A stretch of 64,000 bases of DNA from CALMBW01 sp963779645 (GTDB lineage: Bacteria; Actinomycetota; CADDZG01; WHSQ01): contig CAVZYX010000005.1 of assembly GCA_963779645.1 (NCBI GenBank), positions 1,922,001 through 1,986,000 on the forward strand, written 5' to 3'. How positions within the stretch are numbered: the stretch's first letter is position 1; the number at the start of each line of letters is the position of its first letter. The notes beneath the pieces are model-generated. The model worked only from the letters and a program-made list of their open reading frames with translations. It was not told where the DNA came from and searched no databases. A program made the translations under genes and the position numbers. Shown piece by piece: positions 42,681 to 49,827 of the stretch.

Positions 42681-43190
42681 ATGGTGCTCTTCATCCTCCC
42701 CCTGGGAGTGGCTACGGCGGTGGCGCTCCTAGCGGGAGGAACCGTCTGGCCCATCGCAGAGACGAGATTCCGATTCCCAGTCGTTCTCCTTGCCGGCATC
42801 GCCCTGCAATTGTTCGTCCCTTTCGTGACTGAGGCGGCCGCTATCACTTTGGTGTTGGTCTCGCTGGCGTCGGCGATGGCGTTCTTGCTCATGAATCGCT
42901 CGTTGCCGGGGCTGATGCTCGTCACCATCGGGGTGGCCTGTAACGGCGCCACCATGTTGCTCAACAGAGGCATGCCCGTGTCGGTCAACGGGGCCGAATC
43001 GGTGGGAAACGCTTTCCACTCGGGCGTACGCCACAACGCTTCGATGGATGACACGCACCTAGCGTGGCTCGGAGATGTGCTCCCGATCCCTGGGCTAGAT
43101 GTAATCGCCAGTGTCGGCGATCTTCTGATGGTCGCTGGATTGTGCCTGTTCGTTTACTTCACGATGACTCATCCGAGGTCAGAGGCATGA
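42681..43190 (+). CDS. DUF5317 family membrane protein
   Basis: 169 residues with four to five hydrophobic helices (FILPLGVATAVALLAGG, VVLLAGIALQLFVPFV, ITLVLVSLASAMAFLLM, LIMLVTIGVACNGATMLL-like, and a C-terminal MVAGLCLFVYFTM). The middle motif NRGMPVSVNGAES and the DDTHLAWLGDVLPIPG segment match DUF5317, a membrane family of unknown function. It lies seven bases after the short peptide gene and overlaps the next gene by four bases (ATGA), forming a three-gene unit. A role in peptide export or maturation is conceivable but unsupported. Confidence 0.82.
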   Translation: MVLFILPLGVATAVALLAGGTVWPIAETRFRFPVVLLAGIALQLFVPFVTEAAAITLVLVSLASAMAFLLMNRSLPGLMLVTIGVACNGATMLLNRGMPVSVNGAESVGNAFHSGVRHNASMDDTHLAWLGDVLPIPGLDVIASVGDLLMVAGLCLFVYFTMTHPRSEA

Positions 43191-43531
43191 AACACCGTCT
43201 CCAGACTCCTTTCCACAAGGAGGATGTGACCGATCGGCTTTCCAAGGCCGAGTGGCGCTGCTGGTCGGATCTCGAGGGTGATCCGCCGATCTATTACGCC
43301 GAGGGCCCCTGTCCGGGATGCGGCGCTATCGCCCATGGGATCGAGACGCGCGACAACGGACCGTTTCAGCGCTTGCGAAGGGTCCAGCCCGAACGTGACT
43401 CGAAGCAGACGCCCGGCACGATCGAGATCTTCATGGAGTGCCACTGCGGATTCCCTCACGGCCAGGACGGTGCCTACGGGTGTGGCCGGACATGGGTGAT
43501 CGAATGCCCGGCCCCCCTCACGAAGTCGTAG
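43187..43531 (+). CDS. Cys-rich zinc-binding protein in the peptide operon
   Basis: 114 residues from the ATG at 43187, which overlaps the DUF5317 stop (ATGA); the longer frame upstream is a shadow of DUF5317. Metal-ligand motifs: CPGCGAIAHG, ECHCGFPHGQ and YGCGRTW. There is no membrane helix or signal. It resembles small zinc-ribbon proteins seen singly in actinomycetes, without assigned function. Translational coupling suggests it works with DUF5317 and the peptide. Confidence 0.75.
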   Translation: MKHRLQTPFHKEDVTDRLSKAEWRCWSDLEGDPPIYYAEGPCPGCGAIAHGIETRDNGPFQRLRRVQPERDSKQTPGTIEIFMECHCGFPHGQDGAYGCGRTWVIECPAPLTKS

Positions 43532-43541
43532 GGCTACTGGT

Positions 43542-44060
43542 TCAGTCGGCGCAATAGGTTCGGACGCGCGCTATCCCGATGGGTGGCGGATCGAACAAGC
43601 GACCGAAGCGCCGCGCGTACCTGGCTTGAGTGAAATACGCGGCCACTACGGCCACAGGACGATCTTCGCCGAAGACCTTGTCCGCACCCTCATCGCACAG
43701 ACCGCCGTCTGAGAACTCCCTACCCCGTTCGAGGCCCATCTCCTGGAGGAGCTCTATCGCATCCTCGTAACCCGGCTCGTCGCCTTCACCTGCGAAGACG
43801 TACACCGCCCACGCTCGGCCCCCCTGGACGAAGCCATCGATCGTTCCTTCGATCTCGAGTGGCTCAGCCGACGCTTTGAGTTCAACCGGAGATGGCTCTG
43901 AAGCGGACGGCACGGGCGACGGACTCGCTTCTAGGGAAGCGAAAGGAGTGGCCGAAGGAACCGGTGTTGTCACGGCTGACGACGGACTGTCTCGCTTGTC
44001 CGCACACGCGGTTAAACCCATAAGGATCAAAACCACCATTGCCGCATCAACCGGACGCAC
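43542..44060 (-). CDS. Lipoprotein with Pro/Ser linker, function unknown
   Basis: About 172 residues from the GTG at 44060; the frame extends further but gives no signal sequence. The signal region is VDAAMVVLILMGLTAC, with the lipobox Cys about 20 residues in. A Ser/Pro/Ala linker (~25-70) leads to a globular domain with LEIEGTIDGFVQGGRAWAVYVFAGE, a Cys pair and RVRTYCAD at the end. It is probably surface-anchored, with no family recognised. It ends 10 bp from the Cys-rich protein gene (convergent). Confidence 0.68.
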   Translation of the reverse strand: MRPVDAAMVVLILMGLTACADKRDSPSSAVTTPVPSATPFASLEASPSPVPSASEPSPVELKASAEPLEIEGTIDGFVQGGRAWAVYVFAGEGDEPGYEDAIELLQEMGLERGREFSDGGLCDEGADKVFGEDRPVAVVAAYFTQARYARRFGRLFDPPPIGIARVRTYCAD

Positions 44061-44215
44061 CTCACCATCCTTCCATCTCAACCTGTCCTTGTTTAGACGA
44101 TGAAGGAAACCGACGCGTTGCCGGGAACTTGGCCTGCCGCTTTGCCGTCTTACGTATCGCAGTGGGTTGCTTCCCTTGGATGGCAACTAACAACCGAAGG
44201 AGATGGAGGGGCTAC

Positions 44216-45553
44216 ATGGGGTTCAGGTTTCGTGCGCTCGCGGGTGCGTCGGTCCTCGTCGTTGCGGCACCGCTGTTCGCTTTCGCTTCGGTGTCGTCCC
44301 CGAACCCCAACCGCCCTGGATCGATCTCTGTATCGCACCGAACTACGCAGAGCGCTTCCTCGATCCGCAACTACTGGACCCGCTCGCGCATGAGCGATGC
44401 ACTTCCGGCCGATCTCTACTTGGCGGGATCGGGTACGAACGATCCGATGTCCGTCGAGCGTGGCACACCGAGGCGGATCGACGCGACGGCTGCCGGTGAC
44501 AGTCACCCCGTCGCCGAGCCGAGTGCGGTCGGTTACAGGACGCACGGCAAGGTCTTTTTCACGAGCAACAAGGGGTACGACTACCAATGCTCCGGCACCG
44601 TGGTTTCGAGCCCAGGCGAGAACACCGTCGCAACCGCAGGTCACTGTGTCTATGGACCGGAGAGCGACACATTCATGCACAACTGGCTCTTCATCCCGGC
44701 CTACGCGAATGGCAAGGATCCTTTCGGTACCTGGACGGCAGAGGAGCTCTTCACCACTCAAGGCTGGAAGGACCACGACTTCGACTTCGATGTTGCGTTC
44801 GCAAGGATGGAATCTCTCGACGGAGAGTCGATCCAGGACACCGTCGGAGCCAGAGGGATCCTCTTCAATCAGGAGCCCTTTCAAGATCTAGACGCGATCG
44901 GTTACCCCGCGGCGTATCCGTTCGACGGAAAGAAGATGATCGTTTGCGAGACGGAAGTCGATAAGCGCCACGGTAGTGGGGAAAACGCTCCTCTCCGCAT
45001 GCCTTGCGACATGAACGGAGGTTCCTCGGGTGGTGGTTGGGTGATCGAGGATCAATACGTCTTCTCGGTCGTCAGCTACAGCATCCTCGGCAAGGATGGA
45101 TTCCTCTTCGGGCCGTACTTCGGAGCCGTTGCCGAAGCCCTGTACGAGGACGCTACAGATGGGCAAACTCCGGATCCCGATCCGGACCCGGATCCGACAC
45201 CGACCGAGTCGCCGACACCCGAGCCGCCTCCAACCGATGATGATCCGTCCGAACCCTTCACCCATCAGGTGATCCTCAGCTTGCGTCTTTCGGGTGGGCT
45301 TGTGGCTTCTGGGCAACTCACGGTTCGCGACCGGGTTGAGGGATGCACGAGCGGCGTGACGGTCGAGGTCTATCGCGTCAAGAGGGGAGCCGGTCGTTAC
45401 ATTGGCGAAACGGTCACACGCAACGACGGAAGCTACTCGATGAACCTCAAGGATCGCCCGGGCAAGTACTTCGCGTTCTCTCTAGGAGGGCCAGCCTCGG
45501 AACGAGTCGTGTGCAGCGATGGCGTTTCGAAAGTCGTTCGGAACTCGCGTTAG
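44216..45553 (+). CDS. Secreted trypsin-like serine protease
   Basis: 445 residues from the ATG at 44216 (GAAGGAGATGGAG upstream); the longer frame lacks a signal peptide at its start. Signal ~1-26. The protease domain (~105-345) has the triad His143 (VATAGHC), Asp192 (DFDVAFA) and Ser271 in GGSSGGGW, a variant of GDSGG. This suggests a glutamyl-endopeptidase/V8-like branch. A Asp-Pro/Glu-Pro linker (~372-405) joins a small C-terminal beta domain with Cys (DRVEGCTSGVTVEVYRVK), similar to carboxypeptidase-regulatory-like domains. It probably acts outside the cell. Confidence 0.88.
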   Translation: MGFRFRALAGASVLVVAAPLFAFASVSSPNPNRPGSISVSHRTTQSASSIRNYWTRSRMSDALPADLYLAGSGTNDPMSVERGTPRRIDATAAGDSHPVAEPSAVGYRTHGKVFFTSNKGYDYQCSGTVVSSPGENTVATAGHCVYGPESDTFMHNWLFIPAYANGKDPFGTWTAEELFTTQGWKDHDFDFDVAFARMESLDGESIQDTVGARGILFNQEPFQDLDAIGYPAAYPFDGKKMIVCETEVDKRHGSGENAPLRMPCDMNGGSSGGGWVIEDQYVFSVVSYSILGKDGFLFGPYFGAVAEALYEDATDGQTPDPDPDPDPTPTESPTPEPPPTDDDPSEPFTHQVILSLRLSGGLVASGQLTVRDRVEGCTSGVTVEVYRVKRGAGRYIGETVTRNDGSYSMNLKDRPGKYFAFSLGGPASERVVCSDGVSKVVRNSR

Positions 45554-46603
45554 CTATGGACCGCCGTCGCTGTGGTGTTCCGAGTAGCCAGAGAAGCCCA
45601 CGCCCTCGTCGATCAGTGCCCACAGGCGCTCGAACGCTTGGACCATCACGACGTGCGTGGTGCTGGTCTCGGAAGCATGTCCGGCGAGTGGGGAATCCTT
45701 GAAGGGGGAGTAACTGGTGATGGTCGTGCCACCTTCACCGTCGCCCTTTGTTCCCATCGTGTAGAACTCGGTTGGGATCTGCTTGGAGAGAAGTTGACCG
45801 GCGATCTCGCGCGCTTGGTTGTAGGGAACGAGCCCATCTTCCATCGCGTGGATGATCGCAACGCCCTTCACACCTGAAGCAGCGATCTCGTCGATGTGCG
45901 AAACGACTGCTAGGTCTTGGTACCCCTCGGGATCTTCCTCGAAGGTTGCGTTCATCTCATCTTCGATATCTGCCTTGGCATTCGCAGCGAAGGTGTTCGC
46001 CGAAGCGAGGGCCGATGCGCCCAGATACGTCTCTACGACGTTCACGGCTCCTTCGACGTCGAACCAGTAGTCGAATAACGGTTGTGAAGTCTCGGCGAAG
46101 TGTTGACTTGATGCCGCAAGAGCGAGACCCGAAGCGTTTCCACCCATGCTCACTCCGAACAGAACCGTCTCCTTGATCGAGGGACACAGCTTTCGGAGCA
46201 ACTGGGTGACCGCGATCATGTCTTGAGCGCCTTCTTTAACGAACCAACCCCTGACGCTGACGGTTCCGTCATCGGCGACCTCTTCGTAGGTTCCGCGATA
46301 GTCCATCGCCACCGCGAGGACCCCGTGCTCGGCAGCTGCCTTACGCATGTGCTCGATCCACGAAGCGGAGTGATGGCTGTACCCGTGCGCGAAAACGACC
46401 AGGGTCTTCGGGGCTTTCTTCGGCATAGCGATGCGACCGGTTGCCTTCTCGCCATCGACGGGTAGCTCAAGGCCGAAGACCGCGTCGAAGTTGTCCCTGC
46501 AGATCATCTTCTTGGCAGGGGGCCGGCCCTTGGACACAGCGTGGGCCGGAAGAGCTCCCGCGATCAGGGCGACCACTACTAGGGGCAGCAGTTTCTTCAT
46601 CAT
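45554..46603 (-). CDS. Secreted alpha/beta hydrolase
   Basis: 349 residues with a signal peptide (MMKKLLPLVVVALIAGALPAHA). The oxyanion motif is FAHGYSHHSASW, the nucleophile elbow GVSMGG, the Asp in AMEDGLVP and a candidate His in STTHVVM. A two-Cys pair (MICRDN and KLCPS) may form a disulfide. It resembles exported esterases or peptidases of the dienelactone hydrolase type. Its stop abuts the stop of the serine protease gene with no gap. It is divergent from the secreted protein at 46747, and both genes have a near-identical ribosome binding region (GGAGAAC/T). Confidence 0.82.
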   Translation of the reverse strand: MMKKLLPLVVVALIAGALPAHAVSKGRPPAKKMICRDNFDAVFGLELPVDGEKATGRIAMPKKAPKTLVVFAHGYSHHSASWIEHMRKAAAEHGVLAVAMDYRGTYEEVADDGTVSVRGWFVKEGAQDMIAVTQLLRKLCPSIKETVLFGVSMGGNASGLALAASSQHFAETSQPLFDYWFDVEGAVNVVETYLGASALASANTFAANAKADIEDEMNATFEEDPEGYQDLAVVSHIDEIAASGVKGVAIIHAMEDGLVPYNQAREIAGQLLSKQIPTEFYTMGTKGDGEGGTTITSYSPFKDSPLAGHASETSTTHVVMVQAFERLWALIDEGVGFSGYSEHHSDGGP

Positions 46604-46746
46604 TGGTAGTTCTCCGTGGAAGCCCTCAGCCCTCCAGAGCCTGGCGTTCCACAGGGCTTGCGTGACGACCCGGGCCGCCGAGCAGGAGGCCCGCCGGTGG
46701 CAGCGAACCCTCCAGGGACGAAATTTCTAGTAGGGGGAGAACCACT

Positions 46747-47247
46747 ATGAAAAAGCTGATCGCGCTTGTCGCAGCTTCGATGGCTGTGGCTGCTTTGGTT
46801 CCGGGTACTGCTGCAGCTGGCAAGAAGAAGGGCGCTAGCCAGGTGGTTACCGGTCACATCGCCATCCAGGCTCCGCCTTCCGACGCTACGAACAACCCCA
46901 ACGGGTGCTACTCGGGTGTTCACCGTCGCATCGCAGTTGTGTCCCAAGGACAGGTGAACGGCGTTGTGGGCTTCCACTTCGATCTGGATCCGGCGACGTG
47001 GAACAAGAAGTTCCGTCTTGTTCCAGACACCGCAGGTGTTGACATCGACATCACCTTCTACACCGACTTCGGCACCACCGAGCAGGCGACTGATACCGCC
47101 TACGCTCCTTACACGGTGGGCTTCGAAGAGCGCGACACCGATGGTGAGGCCGGTATCGTCCCACCGGACATGACCAAGGTCATCGTCTGCATGAAAGCCG
47201 GAGCTAACGCGGACTTCACTTACACGGCGGGAGCCGGCGTCAAGTAA
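46747..47247 (+). CDS. Secreted protein of unknown function
   Basis: 166 residues. Signal peptide (~1-24, KKLIALVAASMAVAALVPGTAAA), then a short basic start (GKKKGAS) and a beta-rich domain with VVTGHIAIQAPPSD, NGVVGFHFDLDPATW, VDIDITFYTDFG and a Cys pair (NGCYSG and IVCMKAG) that may form a disulfide. The pattern resembles extracellular pre-peptidase-like beta domains, but I cannot assign it. Ribosome binding site GGGGGAGAAC. It is followed by a long nested hairpin. Confidence 0.75.
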   Translation: MKKLIALVAASMAVAALVPGTAAAGKKKGASQVVTGHIAIQAPPSDATNNPNGCYSGVHRRIAVVSQGQVNGVVGFHFDLDPATWNKKFRLVPDTAGVDIDITFYTDFGTTEQATDTAYAPYTVGFEERDTDGEAGIVPPDMTKVIVCMKAGANADFTYTAGAGVK

Positions 47248-47263
47248 GCATCTCGGTTTGGGA

Positions 47264-47372
47264 CGTTTTCGGAGCTGTCCCTCCGGGTCTCCCCGCTACG
47301 CTCATCCTCAAGGCCCGCAGGGTTTCCTGCGGGCCTTGCATCCAGTCGCCCTCCGGGACATCTCCGAAAACG
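47264..47372. terminator. Nested hairpin: terminator inside a larger inverted repeat
   Basis: The inner perfect 12-bp stem is aaggcccgcagg (47310-47321) and cctgcgggcctt (47326-47337) with loop gttt. The outer arms cgttttcggagctgtccc (47264-47281) and gggacatctccgaaaacg (47355-47372) pair at 17 of 18 positions. The outer arms repeat tccctccggg-like sequence on both sides. It serves as terminator of the secreted protein gene, and the outer repeat resembles a small palindromic element. Confidence 0.7.
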
Positions 47373-47392
47373 GATAAGGGGAGAATGAACGG

Positions 47393-48586
47393 ATGCAGCG
47401 ACAACCGGCTCCTATCGATGTCGATCTGGTGACGAGAACCACTACCGAGTTCGCCCGCGCGCGTACCTTGCCTGCGGCGGCCTATCTCTCCGAGGAACTG
47501 TTCGGATGGGAGAACGAGCACTTCTTTCGGTCGTCGTGGGTCTGCTGCGGACGAAGTGCCGACGTAGAAGCCCCCGGCTCCCAGAAAGCTGTCTCGATCG
47601 GTGGGCTCGGGATCCTGGTCGTGCGAGGCGAAGACGGATTTCTCGGCGCGTTTCACAACACGTGTCGTCACCGGGGACATGAGTTGCTCGAGTGCGGCGA
47701 GACCAACAGCGCGGGTGTGATCCGTTGCCCGTACCACCGGTGGACGTACGACCTCGATGGGACGTTCAAAGGCGGGCCCGGGATGGCGTCTCAACCACAC
47801 TTCGATAGCACGGATCCAGAGAACTCTCTGCTGAAGGTGCGGGTGGTCGAGTGGCACGGGTGGCTCTTCGTGAATGCCTCGGGCGATGCACCCGACTTCA
47901 TGCGTCACGTCGGCAACCTCGACGGAGTGGTCGCGCCATATCGGGCTGCGTCGCTGACGCTCGGCTCTCGTCACTCTTACGAGATCGCAGCTAACTGGAA
48001 GATCGTCGTGGAGAACTACCAGGAGTGCTACCACTGTTCGGAGATCCACCCGGAGCTTTGCAAAGTGAGTTCGCCGACCTCTGGGAAAGGGATGGAACCG
48101 ACCGGCCTATGGGTGGGCGGAACGATGGAGCTGCTCGATGGTGTCGAGACGATGTCGTTGTCGGGGAGGAGCTCCGGGGTTCGCATCGAGGGTCTCTCCG
48201 ATGACGCGGCCCGCACCGTCGGCTACTTCTGGCTGTTCCCGAACCTGCTGATCAGTACTCATCCCGACTACGTGATGACTCATCGCATCGAACCTCTTGC
48301 GGCGGACGAGACCCGCGTGGAGTGCGAATGGCTCTTCCCAGGCGAAGCGATCCAGCACCCAGACTTCGATCCGTCGTACGCCTCGGAGTTCTGGGACATC
48401 ACGAACCTCCAAGACTGGCGCGCGTGCGAATCGGTGCAGCGCGGAGTAGGGGGGCCGGGACACCGCCAAGCCCCGTACAGCGCGCAAGAGGTGCAGGTCT
48501 ACGAGACGGATCTGATGATCGCTCGCGGTTACTTGACTGGCTCGGTCACCGAACCGGTGCAACGCTTCACCGAGGTGCGCCTCTAG
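47393..48586 (+). CDS. Rieske-type ring-hydroxylating/demethylating oxygenase, alpha subunit
   Basis: 397 residues. The Rieske [2Fe-2S] site is CRHRGHELL with the later CPYHRW pair. The C-terminal non-haem iron domain begins at ENYQECYHCSEIHPEL, whose Glu/His pattern is the usual ligand set. It matches aromatic-ring hydroxylase and choline/carnitine/betaine monooxygenase alpha subunits. No reductase or beta subunit is nearby, which favours the betaine/carnitine-type or a demethylase, and electrons must come from elsewhere. It starts at 47393 directly after the nested hairpin. Confidence 0.9.
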   Translation: MQRQPAPIDVDLVTRTTTEFARARTLPAAAYLSEELFGWENEHFFRSSWVCCGRSADVEAPGSQKAVSIGGLGILVVRGEDGFLGAFHNTCRHRGHELLECGETNSAGVIRCPYHRWTYDLDGTFKGGPGMASQPHFDSTDPENSLLKVRVVEWHGWLFVNASGDAPDFMRHVGNLDGVVAPYRAASLTLGSRHSYEIAANWKIVVENYQECYHCSEIHPELCKVSSPTSGKGMEPTGLWVGGTMELLDGVETMSLSGRSSGVRIEGLSDDAARTVGYFWLFPNLLISTHPDYVMTHRIEPLAADETRVECEWLFPGEAIQHPDFDPSYASEFWDITNLQDWRACESVQRGVGGPGHRQAPYSAQEVQVYETDLMIARGYLTGSVTEPVQRFTEVRL

Positions 48587-48592
48587 GACCCG

Positions 48593-48931
48593 TTAGCTCT
48601 CGAGGTGGGCCGCGGCAACGCTCTTCGGCACAACCATCCGCCATGCGTCGAGAACGATCTCGCGCAGTTCGGTCTCATCGATAGCCTCGAGCCGAACGAC
48701 GACCCAGTGATAGCGCATATCCCGCTGCTTCGGGAGCAAGAACTTGTCCGGCTCGGACGCGACGAGCGCCTCCCGCTCTTCTTTCGGGAAAGCGAACCCC
48801 ATCATCGTTTCGTCACGCGAGAACGCCAGGTAGACGATCCTTCCAACGCGGAACTTCACCCGGTCTCGGACCAGAGCCTCGTAGCTGCGGGGGAGCTCGG
48901 AAGCGATCTCTCGAACGTCCTCGATCGTCAC
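48593..48931 (-). CDS. MmcQ/YjbR family protein
   Basis: About 112 residues from the GTG at 48931; the longer frame to 49030 overlaps the membrane protein gene. It begins TIEDVREIASELPRSYEAL, with FRVGRIVYLAFSRDETMMGFAFPKEER and YHWVVVRLEAIDETELREIVLDAW, the MmcQ/YjbR fold of small DNA-binding-like proteins. MmcQ-like proteins are widespread and their role is unclear. It closely follows the membrane protein on the minus strand, overlapping slightly or separated by a few bases depending on start choice. Confidence 0.82.
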   Translation of the reverse strand: MTIEDVREIASELPRSYEALVRDRVKFRVGRIVYLAFSRDETMMGFAFPKEEREALVASEPDKFLLPKQRDMRYHWVVVRLEAIDETELREIVLDAWRMVVPKSVAAAHLES

Positions 48932-48942
48932 CAACGCCGTGA

Positions 48943-49785
48943 CTACGGCCTTCCGCTGATGTCGGCGATCGCGCTGATGAATCCAGGTGCTGCGATGGCC
49001 ATAACGAGGAGCCCCAAGCAGCGAACCCACATCACCGATTTCGGGTTTCTGAACAGCTGCCGTACTCGCGGGAGGTGGTGGAGGGCAACAGTGAGTAGAA
49101 CCGCAGCCGCAACGAACATAAGTAGCACGAAGCCGGGAACGAAGATCAGCAACGGTGCATACATGACGAGCACCCTGAACTCCGATGAGATCAAAGGTAC
49201 GCGCTTGCTGAAGCGTCCCGCTAAGGCCGCCAACAGCATCCCTTGGCCCACCGCGAGGGCCGCGAAGACCACTACTGCGAACCAGCCGGGTCCAACGATG
49301 TCGAAGTCTTTGTTATCCGGTCGCAGCGGATCGAATCGAGTGCTCGCAAGTATCAGGGCGGCGGCAGCGAAGGCCAGTCCCTTCCATCGCCCACCCGGCA
49401 GATACCTGTTGAGGAGTAGGAAAGCTGGACCGGCGGCAAGCCCGACGGCCAGCCCGATGAAGATGACGAGGCCGAGGGTGCCGTCGAGCGAGATGCTTCC
49501 CACGATCTCCTCGGCTTCGGTGACCCGCCCTTGGGCAGCGTCTCCGGCCGTCGCCGCGAGCAAGCGCATGGCGATCCGCCCACCCGCTCCGGCCATCACA
49601 AGTCCCGAAACGATGCCCGCTCCGACACCGACGTTCAGATACCAGGCGAAACGAGTGAGAGCTTCGGGGAGATCCTTGGCAGGCTCCTGCTGGCTCCAGG
49701 GTGGCCGAACCTCTTCGCCTCCCCACAGGATCGCCACGACGAACCCACCGAGAACCACCGCGCCGAGGACCCACATCAGAAGCAT
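48943..49785 (-). CDS. Integral membrane protein of unknown function
   Basis: 280 residues, about seven hydrophobic helices: MWVLGAVVLGGFVVAILWG, WYLNVGVGAGIVSGLVMAG, LGLVIFIGLAVGLAAGPAFLLL, LAFAAAALILAS, WFAVVVFAALAVGQGMLLAAL, LVMYAPLLIFVPGFVLLMFVAAAVLLTVAL and a C-terminal one. A long plus-strand frame through the same bases (48605-49831) is a Ser/Pro/Thr/Arg-rich shadow and was rejected. There is no recognised family. It is followed on the same strand by the YjbR gene, 12 bp away, so the two are likely cotranscribed. Confidence 0.72.
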   Translation of the reverse strand: MLLMWVLGAVVLGGFVVAILWGGEEVRPPWSQQEPAKDLPEALTRFAWYLNVGVGAGIVSGLVMAGAGGRIAMRLLAATAGDAAQGRVTEAEEIVGSISLDGTLGLVIFIGLAVGLAAGPAFLLLNRYLPGGRWKGLAFAAAALILASTRFDPLRPDNKDFDIVGPGWFAVVVFAALAVGQGMLLAALAGRFSKRVPLISSEFRVLVMYAPLLIFVPGFVLLMFVAAAVLLTVALHHLPRVRQLFRNPKSVMWVRCLGLLVMAIAAPGFISAIADISGRP

Positions 49786-49827
49786 AGGGACGAGTATGGG
49801 GGTTACATCCTCAACCGTCGAGAAGGA

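Noticed and set aside
45165..45250. Asp-Pro/Glu-Pro coding repeat, first considered as DNA tandem repeat
   Set aside because: It is the linker of the serine protease; the DNA repeat follows from the repeated codons.
47240..48049. Minus-strand frame overlapping the Rieske gene and its hairpin
   Set aside because: The plus strand encodes a complete Rieske oxygenase; the antisense frame reads through the hairpin and shows no domain.
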